Shown: in pieces, positions 1-13,046 of the stretch
Layout: each line of letters opens with the position of its first letter
How positions within the stretch are numbered: position 1 is the first letter of the stretch
NCBI GenBank assembly: GCA_034336665.1
Contig: CM067592.1
Location: 45,847,761-45,911,760 of the forward strand
From: Luscinia megarhynchos
Lineage: Eukaryota > Chordata > Aves > Passeriformes > Turdidae
DNA: 64,000 bases
Reading direction: 5' to 3'
Notes under the pieces: model-generated
The model's input: the letters and a program-made list of their open reading frames with translations, nothing else
Database searches by the model: none
What the model was told of the DNA's origin: nothing
Translations under genes and position numbers: made by a program

Positions 1-3000
1 CTAGGAATTCTAATAAAATAATGTGTAAATTCTAGTGATTCTAAGAAATATCTATTGCAGCAAAAGAACAACATGAAAGTCAAATTTTTAACTCTTTTCA
101 AGAAACAAAAAGCAAAATTCTCATAATAACTTGATCAGTAAGAACTCCTTCCTTTGCCCCTACTTATTGGTACATTGGATTACAGTAGAAGTACTTGAAT
201 TGATGAAACAAAGGAACATGAACATGAACAGCATCAACAACAAAACAACTATCAAGATAATTGTAAAGCCTTACATTGATATGTAATAAATACTTAACTT
301 TCTGCAGAGCAACATTTCTCATCTCATTTCTTGGACATAAATTGCCTAAAGTTGATTTTTAAAGAACTTTTAAAATGTCTAAATGCTTAACGTGGAAGAC
401 AAAGAAATATGACTGTGACTAGAATTCCACTGAGATAAAGATTACATTGCCAAAACTGCTCTACTAATGAAAGGTAAAATCACCATCTTTATCTTATTAT
501 GATTGTCACAACAATAAAAGTTCATACCATGTAACTATTTTAATTTATTCTTCTGGTTTTTTGTAACTTGCAACTTCATTCAAAACAGATGCAATCAAAA
601 CCAAATCAAAACAAAATAAACAAAAAACCCCAAAAAAACAAAGAAAGAGAAAACGACACCCCAAACACCATGTGAATAAAAAATATTCCATATATTCAAT
701 ATATTCAATATATTTATTGAAAGTAAATATTCCAAACCCTTCTTTGTGAAAACCACTTGGTCTTAAGGAGAGTTAGTAAACCCAAGTGATTAAAAATCAG
801 GGTCCTATGAATAATTGCTATTTCATAATGCCAGGCTAAAGGCAAAGACAAAAGAACAGCCATAAAATTGTACAGTTCTTATTCAAGAAGCAAACCAGCA
901 ACTCAGAAGCATATTAGAAAAAATATGAATAATTTAGATGTCAAGCTGACACATACTGGACTAGCTTCCTTGCCTCTTAAAATTCGTAAGTCTATACAGG
1001 TCTTATAGTATGATTCAGATCTCATAATTTAATGAAACAAACTTAATCAGAGGCATTCATTAAATAACAATTCTGATAGAGAGATAATTAAGAATGACGA
1101 ATTGAAGACCTACTTTCTTTTCCTCTCTCATTCTGTGAACAGTTCTACAGATGTGTAATTTGCTAATTAAATCGTGGTCCAAATCAATGTTTCAGACATG
1201 TAATTGCTTGGTGTTTCACTCTTCTTGAAGAAATCATGGAAATTTCCATGAGAATTGAGGATGTACCTCCTTTTTATTACTCTTTAAAACTATATTCTCA
1301 TTTAAGATGCTGATGAAGTCTTTTTCTGTACTTTCTTAAAAAGTAGGTAAGAGACGAAGACAGACTAAAAGTAGGTAAGTTTAGAATTTGGAGTATATCA
1401 AGATTGGGTGTGCTTAAAGTTGTGAGAATCTTTCAGGAGTAAGCTGGTCTTCACTTTAAGTACAGCAAAGTACTTAATTGTACTCTCATTTCTATCCCTG
1501 ATCATGGAAGAACAAAACCACATATTCTATGTGAAGGGCGCATTTCTGCAATTTTTCACAACTTACTTAAATTTTGGGTTCCTCCTCTTTCCTCCTTGTT
1601 TTTATGTGAAAAATAACGTCTTAAAAATTAGCAAAAACTCAGTTTAAATGTTTTCACTGTTTCTTCCTGATGCAGATAACTTCTGCAATCATGTCAAGAA
1701 TGAAATATTATTTTGTATTGCATGCTGCTGTGAATGTAGGTGGCTACAGTCTGTCTTTGAGAAACTCCATCATCAAAACATTAGATGATAACCTGATATG
1801 TTAAAAAATACAGAATGTATTTAACATCTCTTTATAGATGGATAGAATTTATCCTTCAAAACTGCAAGTAAGGCTGAGTGCAGTGCATAATTCTTAATGA
1901 TAAGGGAAATTACAAACTAGAAATCATCCTTTTCAGTAAAAAATCTCATAACCTTATTTTTTAACATATTTTAAGAGGTACACTTAAAATTTCTGGTTCA
2001 TGGAGGGTTTCTAGTTTACTCAAGAACAGACTTAGATTTCTTGCTTAAAGAGAATAAGTTTCCTGTGGTCAATTCACTGCTTTTCTATTTGTCTGTTTTG
2101 CTTTGGGGTTTTTTCATGTTTCTGCCATTATTGTCATTACAGAAATCTGTCAGGTCTAATGTGACGTGTCTTTATGACACTACTGGGATACGAACAAGAA
2201 GAGGAGGAAAAAATCAATTGAACTCACATTTAGCTGAAGTTGAATCTTTATTACAGAAACTTTTTACAAATTGCCCAAATGCAATTTTTCTAGCTGCTTG
2301 TTCCTACCATCCTGTTTCCCAGTTGGCAAGTGGAAAAGCTAAGAACAAGTGGCACAGAGACTGCAGTTTCTGTACTTTCCCAGAAACTTTCTCTTTGTTT
2401 TGGAGCCTTGTGTTAATACTTACTTTTTCTGATTTCTGATTGATTACTTGTACACTGTATTATTTTCAGAAATTGCTTAGGTAGCCACAGTCTGAGATTA
2501 GCACATCTTTAGAAATGTGACTAAAATTTTGGTTGTAGTTATGTAGCTTCCCATCAGTAGCAATGAATTAACCATTTCCTGGCAGCAGGACTGCAATTTC
2601 ACATGGGGAGGGTTCTCTGGATTTTCCAGTTTTCAGAAAAGTTTTCCAGAGACCATACTGCCATGGGCTACAGATATTCAAGCTGGACAGATCTTCAAAC
2701 TTTGAGCAGTTGAATGGTGCAATGCTGATTTTCACGTGCTGCCCTATAACTCAGAGACATTTAGCACCCCCCATCACAACTTTGCCCGGCCAGTGTTATT
2801 AATCCTTGTCTGGAGAGTTGTTAAAATCACCATTTTCATACCTGTGTTTTTCTGTACTGGGGCTGCTCTTCTCTGACTGCTCTAACATGTCTCAGTGGCA
2901 TCGGTGACTCCCTGAAATTTGGGAGTAATGGGATAACCATGCCTGGATATGCCTCTCCTCCATGCCTGCTCTGGCAGTTTACATATGGGATTGTCAAACC

Positions 3001-5609
3001 TAATTAAGCATACCCTAGGACAGTGTATTAGACTAGAAACCCATAAAACTGGAATATCTTCCAGTAGACATTCTGACTGCTTTACATCTTTACATTCTCT
3101 TTATGCTTCTTAGCTAGATGTAAAGTACACAGACAAAAACACACTGACCTCATATCTCAATGTCTCCATTACTTTTACAAGAGAGGTGACATGAAGACAC
3201 AAAAACATATTACCATAGTGGAAAATCCTGATAACTTTGAATCATGATATGTCAATAATCAGTCAATGAGTCAATGATAAGTATACATGGCCTCTGCATA
3301 GGATAAACCACTTAAGTATCCATTGGCAAAATTTTCTTATCTGAAAGTGTATAAGCATGGTCCTATGCCCTGAAAAAAACTTTCTCAACTATCTCTGAAA
3401 TTTCTGGGGTTAATATGAAGGTGGCAAGATTAATAATATCAAACCATCACCTGTTTTGTGTGAACAGTGATAAACTCCAAAGTACTACTGAAGCACAACC
3501 TTTATTAGACATGACCTGACCAGACTTGTTCTTTCATTGTAGCTCAAGATTAAAGCATTTGTTGCAACATTTTTTAAAGTAATCCTCTCTCTGGCTGATT
3601 CATAACAGCTGTTAAATAACTAGATATTTAGCTTAAGATGAACTGAACCTATAAATTTAAAAGTGATATAATAACCAACTCCTTTACACATAGCAAAATG
3701 CTTCTGTCACCATTTGAATGCCTTATGCTGACCTCACTGTCTGCATCTGATCAAACTGATCTAATACCATAATTGACAAAAGATTATAACAATGATGATT
3801 ATGTATTTCTGATGCATTATGGAGGAGGACAGATACCACATAAGAGTAAGAGGCATTGTGTGGTGGGAGATGAAAAGTTGACATAACATTTTCAAAATGT
3901 CCGAGAGATTGTTTGGATTTTGTTGCTGAGTGTTTCAACGGCAGCACATACGAAAAGTGCACATGCTTTGTTTTTCCTTATTTTATTTACCCTCTTTTCC
4001 AGTTATCTGGTGGTTCTGTCTTCCCTCCCGCAGGGCTATCCATGGAATCACAGCTTTGTTAGGAATGTAATGGTGGTATATTCACCATTTTTTTTCTGCC
4101 CTCTTAGAGGTTCTGATCTGTCAGAAACTTCCTAACAGTAATTCTACCTGGTGCTCCTGCAGCAGCTCATTCTTTCTTGACCATAGTGCCTCAGAAGAGT
4201 TGACTTTTTCTGATGGGAGAGGCTGACACCTAGAGAAATAAAATTACTTCTGTAGGGCAGATTCAATCTTTTTATTCATAGCCCCCTCCTAACTTACGTC
4301 ATAAGGAGTCCTTATGCCTTTTTTCCCCAATGAAGAGACAACATGCATATAAAGGCTTTTATTAAAACAAATATATGTAAAGACTCAACCAAATGAAAAA
4401 AGCCTCTCTTTTTCCTTGCTGACACAACTAAGTTGCCCTCTTTTCACATATTCTCTTGGTTCAATTTGCGCTGGTCCTCAGGTCTGCTTTAACCTTTGCA
4501 GTAATATTTGAAAAGACATAATCTACTGCTGGAATTAAATCAAGGATGTGTGAGGGGTTTTTTCTATGTGCATAGGTTTCATGAAGACTGAAGTAAAATG
4601 ACAATTTTAAAGATCATAGGCACATTCCTGAAACATTTTAAAAAGACACTCAGCTTTAAGGATGTGTAAAGTGCCTTAGGACTTGAAAGTTAATGATTTG
4701 AGTAATGTGTTGTGTCAGTGCAGACCTGAATTTATAAGATAATAATTCATACTCAGAAGTGAAAATGCTCGGTTTTGCTCTTCCCACAGTAAACATGCTT
4801 GTGATCACCAGTGGTTTCAGTACACTTTTTAAAAATTTCCTTCTTTTTTGAGCCACATTAGTATTGTTGGGAAGTCTAAGAGTGCTTAGTTACTCTGTGC
4901 AAACATGGAGTGAAATAACAGCTTTTTTGAGACCTGATAGAGCACAATAAGGCAGTAACACAGATCCATCTGTCATGATTCTAATGTGAGCCAGCTGATA
5001 GTAAGTCTTACTAACGTGATTTGTTTTCTCCTCAGAGTGTTTGCCACAAGAGAGAAAGTCCGAAGATGATCACGGAAAACGAGGTGGAGGAAATTCTGGC
5101 ACTGTGAGCTACGCTGCAGTATCAATAACTTTATAAATAAGAGAGAATCATTCATCACATTGTGGATTTCAAGAGCTGAAGAACCAAATGTATTGTTTGG
5201 AATAGCCACATCTGTGAGAAAGAGAAAACAGACAACGAGACAATCAATACAATATTACAGATTGAGTCTGTGAGGCAGGTAAGCAAAAAGAAAGTAGGAA
5301 AAGTGTGCCAAAACAGAGGGATGACTCTAAACCTCCTGAAGAGGTGTGAGAAAGACAGGACAATACTTCATTTTTGACAATAAAATTGGCCTAGAGTAGT
5401 CAGTGGTTACCTTGTTTCTGTCATTTTTGTAACTTTGAGGATTAAATAGGAATATCTCATATAACATTAAAAAAATATTACAGGTCAAGTGAATTTATAG
5501 ACCTCTATCAGCTAATCAGGCATAGTAATTTTTTTAATCATGCATTGCCCTCTGCCCAAGCTGAGAGCGGGACTTCCATCAGAGCTAGGGGTTTCCCCTC
5601 CTGGAAGAG
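1..5609. other. Intergenic, no gene seen
   Basis: AT-rich DNA with only short chance open frames, the longest 132 codons at 2041-2439, which lacks any recognisable domain. An A-rich stretch with CAAAA motifs lies at about 594-660 and a small TATTCAATA repeat at about 690-720. I recognise no repeat family or exon here. Confidence 0.6.
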
Positions 5610-5610
5610 G

Positions 5611-5700
5611 ATGAGATGTGATGTGATGTGATGCGATGCGATGCGATGCGATGTGATGTGATGTGATGTGATGTGATGTGATGTGATGTGATGTGATGTG
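5611..5700. repeat. Pentanucleotide microsatellite (GATGT)n
   Basis: About 18 units of period 5. A block of four GATGC variants interrupts the GATGT units near 5632-5652. Read on the minus strand it gives a Ser/His/Ile-Thr repeat open frame, an artefact of the period. Confidence 0.95.
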
Positions 5701-6865
5701 AATGTAGCACATTGCACCACATAAAACTGGCTTTTATAAGCTGTGCTCCTCACAGAGCAAGTGCTCCACGGCTGCAGTTTTACAGTCAAGGTGAGGACCT
5801 CCACAGGGCTTGGGCTCTGCTTGAGGGCTATGAACAGCTCAGCATGCATCTGTAGGGTCTTCAGTTAGCTGTGAGAAATAATAAATAGCCACACAGTATG
5901 GCATCCACAAGGGCTTCTAGAAGAGGAAGAACAGTTTTCTTACAGACTTAAGTCATCTCATCTTTCACCTCTTCCTTTGCACACCTTTATGTTCTGCCAA
6001 GTGTTCCCTCTTGAACAGATACACATCTTTGTCCCAGACTCAATTCCTGTCATCAGCTTAGCTTTCTCTGCAGTCCTCATGCTGTTGAAATCACTAGTGA
6101 AATGTACAAACATAAAAAAATTTTTGCAATAAGACACGCATTAGGTTGGCTTACAAACACATGCTTGGAAAGTGGAAATGTTCCGCCCATTAGTGCCTCC
6201 CATTTTTGCTCTATGTAGCAGCTGTGCTCATGTCATAGTTGCTTGGGCTTTGGAAGATAGAATATTTTTAGATTTTTGGCAGAGGAGGGACTGGATCAGA
6301 AGTCTCAGCCAAGCTTCATGCTGATCACTACTCCTTTGGTTCAGAAATTGGAGTTTGCCTCTGGCTCCTGTTCTCCCCTCCACCCTCCAGTTGGAGAATT
6401 CAGCTTTTCTGCCTCAGACAAAAAGCTATGGGATACAGATACAATTTTTTTAATATAAACATAATTATTGATCAAATTCACAGAGATTTTAAAGGTTAGC
6501 ACTACGTCCAGTGTCCCTCCTCAAAGCCATGCCCCCTTCACACTCACTAAATTGCATCTTGTACCTCTTTTCAATAGAAACGTACTAATATGGAGCTAGT
6601 GAAGAGAAAGGTAAATAAAAAGAGGCAGATGCAATGTGAGCCTATGCATGAGCTTGTGATGAAGGTCAAGTGTAGTAGTTGTTCTTCAGAACAGAAAATC
6701 AAACATTTCTCTTTCTTCTTCAGGAAGGACTTCCTCTCAAGACAAAAAGGGAGGGAAGGAGCCAGTCACAAGCTGGCAAAGTCAGATGATGTAAGTAGTG
6801 TTTTTAGTAGACAGTAAAACACAGCATAAGCAGCACACCTGTAGCATGGACAGCTTGCAGAAGTG
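5701..6865. other. Intergenic, no gene seen
   Basis: Unique-looking AT-rich sequence. Short open frames at 6276-6458 and 6590-6817 show no recognisable protein features. Confidence 0.5.
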
Positions 6866-7587
6866 TGCCCTGGTTTGGAGGACAGGTGTCTGCTAATAAA
6901 GGCAGAAGACTCTCTTTGAAATGGAGAATGCAAACCTCCTCCCTCCAAATTAGTATAATTTTGAAATTAAGGGGCTCAAAGGCAAAGATATGGGAATTAA
7001 GACTAACAGTTATTTACCAAGAAAATTAAAATAGAAATACAGTATTACAAAGAACAATCACAAAACACTGGCAGAGTCAGAATACAACCTGACACCCTGT
7101 CAGTCAGGGTGTTGTAGCAGTCCCATTAAATGGTGGCTGCAGTCCTCCTGCAGTGGCAGATGTGGTTCAGCTGAAGCAGTGCTCATGTAGAACAGTGCAG
7201 TTTTCCTCTGAAGGTCCAGGGATGATGTGGAAAGGTCCAGCTTTCCTCTGGAATCCGGTGGAAAGAAGGTATCTTACTGTCCAAAATCTCAGTTTTTATC
7301 TAGGTAGGAAAGGCTTGGCTCCTCCCCCTGGCTGGAGCATCTCCCAGTGGGATGATGTAATTTTATCAGCCATACAGTGGGACTTAATGGTCCAACAACA
7401 GATGATTTCTTCCTGGAGGGAAGATGGGTTGTGGAAAAGATAAAGATGATTGCCCCACCTGGTTTTAAAGATGACCCATTAGCAGATAATACGTGCCACA
7501 GAGGTAAGGGTCACTGCCCCACTCAGCTTGAACAGATGGTGATAGAATACACATTTCTGGTCACATCCTGCATTGCAACCCAAGACA
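6866..7587 (-). mobile_element. Solo LTR, family 1 (endogenous retrovirus)
   Basis: Homologous over its whole length to the element at 30818-31473. Both have TG...CA ends and share segments such as TTTGAAATTAAGGGGCT and CCATTAAATGGTGGCTGCA. Imperfect 5-bp flanking duplications (AAGTG before, AAGGG after) support the boundaries. Its + strand start resembles the reverse complement of the LTR end at 43513, so its transcriptional sense is probably minus. No internal viral genes are present, so it is a solo LTR left by recombination. Family name not assigned. Confidence 0.8.
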
Positions 7588-7763
7588 AAGGGCTTCTAGC
7601 CCTTTCTCTCTGCCAAGATAACGTCACGAAGGTCCAGTACTAGGAAACAAGAAAAGGAAAGCAATACACTTCTGTTCCTGGCTCATGCCCTAGGCTATGC
7701 CATGGGTAAGACATGGGTTACTGGGGTACAGGTAGTTTACGGGAAAAAATGCCTGTAGGTGTC

Positions 7764-9055
7764 TGTCATGATTTGATATTGGCCGAATGCCGGGCACCCA
7801 TGAAAGTCATGCTCTCACCCTCTTCTGCTACAGTTGTAGAGAGGAGAGGGAAGAAACAAACTAACAAAGGGTTCATGAGTTGAGAGAAGAACAGGGAGAA
7901 AAATGCTCTAAGGGCAAAACAGGTTCAAATTTAAAGGTATAAGGTAAATGTATTATTAACAGAGTCAGATGAGGACAATGAAAATAATAGAGGCCTTTAA
8001 AACACCTTTCTTCCCTCCCAGTGCCTTCCTCCTTCCCACAGACATCTCAGGGAGACAGGGCAATGGCATTTTGGTCAGTTCATCACTCGAGACCTTCTTT
8101 TGTTTGCTCAAAGAGAGGAGTCTTTGCTATGCCATGGGGTCCCTCCCATGGGCAAGCAGTCATCCCAAAACTGTTGTGTGTGGGTCTGTCATCCATGAGG
8201 CGCAGTCTTTTAAGGATAGACTCTTCCAGTTTGGAAGCAAGGGCCCTCTCTCTCTATCTCTGGAAGCAGGGGCCCTCTCTCTATATTTGGATGTCCCACT
8301 AGATCACAGCTTTCTTCTTTTTTCACCTGGTCCAGAGTGAGTACTTTTCCTATGGGCTGCGAGTGGATCTCTGCATCCCCCGTGGACTTTATATATTACA
8401 GGGGAAAAATTTGTTTAACCATAGTCCCCACTATAGCCTGCAGAGGAATCTCAGTTCTGATGCCTGGAGCACCTTTACCCCATTTTCTTTTTTTTCATTG
8501 ACCTTGGTGTCCCCATGCTTTCTCTCACATGTCCTAACTTCCTTCTCTTCTCTGACTAAAAGAAAAACTGCTTGCAGCTTTCATTTCCAAAAAGTTTCAT
8601 CAATCCAAAGATTCCTGCAGGAACCCGCAGTGCCGAGAGATCCATCTCATCTAGGTTCCATGCTGGGGAGTCGCCTGCCACCTTTTTGCCATCGGCGAGG
8701 CAGCCCCGCCACCATCACATGGGCAGTGGTGGCCACCACAGGGCTGGGGATGTTTAATGCCTCTCTTCATGGGGGGTGCTGGCAAGGAGAAGCTGCTGCC
8801 ACCCCCCTGCCCTTCCACGCTCATCACAGCTGGCCAGGGGTGGCCAGGATGGCAAGGCACCAGGGCTGTGCTGAGATGGCAGCAGATGCAGCGGCACATC
8901 GCCACCGGCTGTGCCAGGAGAGTGCCAGCAGCAGTGCCTCGCCATCCCTGGAAAAAACTGCGCTTGCGCTGTTTTGATTTTCTTCTTGAATATGACATCA
9001 CAGAGGCTTTACCAACCTCTCTAGTGGAGTCAGTAGCCTGTCCAGGTCTATATAA
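7764..9055 (-). mobile_element. LTR, family 2 (minisatellite-carrying type), diverged
   Basis: Starts TGTCATGATTTGATATTGG. It shares blocks with 51483-52738: a GAGGAGAGG segment, CTAAGGGCAAAACAGG, CCATGGGGTCC, TTGGAAGCAAGGG and a block ending near ACCTTGG. It carries one copy of the unit (GGATCTCTGCATCCCC near 8368) that is tandemly repeated in the elements at 13.05 and 52.74 kb. The GC-rich part at 8690-8950 gives spurious open frames on both strands. The right boundary is uncertain. Confidence 0.7.
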
Positions 9056-10950
9056 TGGTGTTTAATAGCATATCCAGTGTGATAGTTTATGCAACTGTAA
9101 TATATGAATATAATGCAAGCATGACAACAGTGTTCACAGTTATGGTGTAGCACTGTTCGATTCCAAGATAACTGAGAGATGACTTTGATGATCGCAGTGG
9201 GTATCTAGAACAGCCTTAGGAGCTTGCAGTCATGGAAGAGTTAGCAGTACCCCGCTACGGTTATGATTGCTGCACACAAACCCCTGGATTTTTCTGGTGC
9301 TAAAAGGTCTGCAAGATCCTGCTTTTGCTCCTGAGCATCCCTTTCAATGGCTTAAGGCCTCAGATTTTGTATATGGCCAGGGCAATCTGGTTAAGGGCAC
9401 AGGCACCATAGCAGCTGATGCTCATGACCTGGTGGTAACAATGCTGGCCCTCTTCTGCTGACCCCACCCACCCTTGTCATCCTTGGGTTTTCCATTTACC
9501 TGCTTAGACAATATGACTTATCACTCTCTGGCCTTCATTCGCTCAATTTTCTGGATAGATTCATCATTACTGAGTCACTTGCTGACCTGATCCAAAAGTG
9601 ACAAATCATCCTTCCCCAGCTCTTCCCTGGGAGAGAGCATTCCCTGAAACCACTCAGAGGTCAGAAGTGATCTTTGCTTTTCATTAGTCTATGCATCCTA
9701 ACCATGCCATTTTTGCACTTTTTGTCCTATGTTCTACAAATCATGATAAATGAGCAAGAGAATAAATCTCTTCGTGATAATACCAATAGTTTAACTGTTG
9801 TCTTACAAATTCTTTGCTAAAGACAGTAGAACAGAAGTAATTTTACTCTGATAAAGACAGAAAAAATAACACAGCTTTGGAGAAACAAAGAATGTAACTT
9901 AAACAAACAGAAGTCATGCAAAACACATCAGGATGCCAGCTTAGCTTTGCAAGGCTGACAAAGCAGAAGTTACGGAAAGCAATGATATTGCTCTTACTCA
10001 AAAAGGGGGTTGAGGAACAGCCACCTAAAAATCACACTGGACATTGAAGACAAGCCCCAAAGAACCATATAAAGACTTCCAGTAAGGGATGCAACTATGT
10101 AAGATAAAGTAATACACATACATCAAGTAAGCAGGGATAGCCAACGAGTATGTCATCAGTGATTAAAACTCACATTTTTGAGCATTTACCCAACCCTCAG
10201 GGCACTCAGTTAGTGGAAGGATTCTCTGAGGGATCAGCACACTGCAATGAAGAATGCTGCTTTCTAACACTCAAAACTGTGTTAGAAAGTTTTTATCTGG
10301 CCAATTTCTGTATCAATGTAAGGCTTTATGGTTAGGCTGGGACAATGATTACTATATTATACAATAGTATATTAGTCTTTCACCACAGAGAATTCTAAAC
10401 ATGTTTCTTATGCTAACAGAAGGGAAGTTACATTAAGGTTTTATTAGTCCATGGTACTCTCCCCTGCTTGTGAACAGAGAACCCTTACAGTCATTGTGGT
10501 TTTCATATCTATATAAAGACTTTTTTCTTTCTTTGATTCTTCCTGATATCATTTGCAATTTACAAAGTATGTGTCCCTTATGAGGTATGTGACATAGCAT
10601 GGACCATTTAAAGTAGGCCAAGTTTATTTCTTTTACTAAGTATTGATAGTAAATCTGATTCCACCTACGTGGTTGCAGAGGTGGGGCTGAGTAGGGCAAA
10701 ACACCTACAACAGAGTGCATAACTCATCAGGTTGGTTTTGCTAGGACAGCAGATGGTTATTATTGAAGGTTCTGAGAAGGAAGACTCAGGATGCAGGACC
10801 CTCACCCCTACCATTCCCTCAGGACACAGTTGATTGCATTTTCTATTGCTTTTCCTCTCACCCAACCAGGACCCAGTGAGGCCAAGAGCACTTCAAACCT
10901 GATTTTACCTACTTTTAGGTATGTTTTGTATGCACTTACTGATATATTCT

Positions 10951-11004
10951 AACAAAAAAAAAAAACAACAACAAAAAAACAAACAAACAAACAAACAAAA
11001 AAAA
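10951..11004. repeat. A-rich (CAAA)n tract
   Basis: A run of A interrupted by single C at 3-4 base intervals, resembling a degraded poly(A) tail or a CAAA microsatellite. Confidence 0.85.
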
Positions 11005-11208
11005 CCACCCTTATTTGAATGGAAAATATCTTCCAGATGAATTTACTAGGAGACAATACTTAGCAATGCTTTCCCTTTATATGACCTTTCAGCATTCACA
11101 TATTAATTTTCTTGTTCTTCCAATGCTCTGGAAAAGAATATAATTCCAACCTGTATTTAGTAATCATCTCTCTATGAAGCTAAATACAATTTCTAGAAGA
11201 GCAGTTGC

Positions 11209-11365
11209 ATATCCACTGCATAGTAAAATACATATCATATATCATATCTAATGTACTACATTATATCATACAATGCGTTATATTGTATCATGTTGTTACT
11301 ACAATATATTGTATCATATATTGTATTGTACAATATATTGCACTTAATACAATACATTGTAATTT
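11209..11365. repeat. AT-rich palindromic repeat cluster
   Basis: Contains repeated ATATCATA, ATTGTATCATA and the perfect 12-bp palindrome ACAATATATTGT (twice in near-identical form). It is followed by a short GTGTGTGTATGTGTGT run at 11373-11390. Confidence 0.8.
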
Positions 11366-12174
11366 TTCCAGGTGTGTGTGTATGTGTGTATAAAGACATT
11401 TGGAGTTTTTCTTGTTAGTATTTCTAAGTAAACTGTACAATAAAGAGCAGTAAATTTTCCCAAAACCTTTTTTTCCGTCCCATTTCTGCAGAAAATGAGT
11501 GTTTGGTCCAGGCAGAGCCTGTAATTTAGCTGTTTCATGGCTCCCATCACCTCTGAGTCACATTCTCAGAGGGCACTACAGTTCACATAATTGAGTCCCT
11601 CTATTGCCTAGTTGTCTTTTGAGTAATGTTACATCTCCTATCACTCATCACAAAAATTCTTTTTTCCCTGGGAAGCTGACTCTAAAAAATTTGGTCCAAA
11701 AAATCATCAAATTGAACACAAAATTGGGGGAAAATGTAGGGTATTTTAACATACAGCAACGTGCAAAATTAGGCCTATCCTGAAATATATTTTTGATTAG
11801 ATTTTAAACTGCACATATGCTTCAAACACTTGTTAGCCTAATAAGGTACATTTGATGGAAATAGCCACTTTTTCAGCATGAGAAATTTGAACTTTTTTTT
11901 CCACTTTTCAGTTACAGATTATAGTAGCCTTACTATCTTTTATTTACACTTGTGAAGAAATATCTCCCTACAGTAATAACTTCTTCTTGGGAACACTGGT
12001 ATTTGCATATTGTTAAGTACATTCATTAATGCACGTGTGTGCCAAATTTTTGGAGAAGACATAAGCAGATCATTAATCAGTTGCGTACATTTACTGCTAA
12101 TTTGGTGACTGAATTTATGCCAGCCTTACCAGAATGAGCTGCTGCACAGCATTAGTCACTTTTTTTGTATTACG

Positions 12175-12575
12175 TTGGTGACAGAGGAAGTAGAACTTCT
12201 GGGTACTCTCCAAAGATCTATTAGTGGTGGTGGCAGGTCTACGCATCTTTTAAATACCTCCAGGGATGATGACTCAACCAATTTCCCTGTTCTAGCTTGT
12301 TCAAGTGCCTGACCACCCTTAAATTGAGAGATTTTTCCTAATACCCAATCTAAACATTCCCAGGTAAAACTTGAGGTCATTTCCTCTTATCCTGTCACTA
12401 ATTACTTGGGAAAAGAGACCCACCACCATCTCCCTACAACATCCTTTCATATTATTGTAGAGACATAACCTGTCCCCTGAGCCTCTTCTTCTCCAGGCTA
12501 AACAAGTTCAGCTCCCTCGCCTGTTTCTCATAACCCTTGTGCTCTAGACCCTTTAATGCACTGGCTCTTAAATCT
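12175..12575 (-). mobile_element. CR1-type LINE 3' fragment
   Basis: In reverse complement it shows the standard CR1 3' order: the lead-in near CTGGAGAAGAAG, a GACAGG/ATAAGAGGAAATG segment and a GTTCAAG...GGTTG-type end. The 5' part is absent, as is usual for CR1. Diverged and old. Confidence 0.8.
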
Positions 12576-13046
12576 GAATTTACTGGATTAAAAAAAAAAA
12601 TTTAAAAAATCTATCCAGTACTTTATTGTTTACAGGACTCAATAACCCAAATAACTAAGCTATAAATAAACTGGATAAAATCAGCATTATACCACTACTG
12701 ATCCTCTTTTACCAGTTTGTAAATATGTCTCCACCAAGAATGTCAATCCTTAGTCATTGAAGTCTTGCTAACAAATCTTGGTAATAACAACCATATATCT
12801 GTGTCATGTAGGAAGACTTGCAGATCCTCCACATTTTCTTGAGCTTTTTGTATTAATGTGGAGGTAGCTTATTTTGCTTGCAATAGTTTTACCATTCAAT
12901 TATGATTATATCCTTCCTTCACAGTACCAAGCTCCATCAATGCGATGAAATATTTTCTGCCTGTAAAAGTCATTCCAGATTTATATATAAAAGTAATCAG
13001 AGTATCAACTGGTTAATTATGAGGTGAATGTTTTAAGTAAATTTAC
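12576..13046. other. Intergenic, no gene seen
   Basis: AT-rich sequence with a poly(A) run at about 12590-12600. Nothing else recognised. Confidence 0.5.

Larger units (their letters stand above)
9056..12174. other. Intergenic, simple repeats only
   Basis: No exon or known interspersed repeat recognised. It contains the A-rich tract near 10.95-11.0 kb and the AT-rich palindromic cluster near 11.2-11.37 kb, listed separately. Open frames are all below 100 codons with no similarity I can name. Confidence 0.5.

Noticed and set aside
3938..3975. CGGCAGCACATA, reminiscent of the start of U6 snRNA
   Set aside because: Similarity stops after about 12 bases and the rest of the U6 sequence does not follow, so it is chance.
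8363..8977. 204-codon plus-strand frame
   Set aside because: It lies wholly in a family 2 LTR, with an overlapping open frame on the other strand and no retroviral domain.
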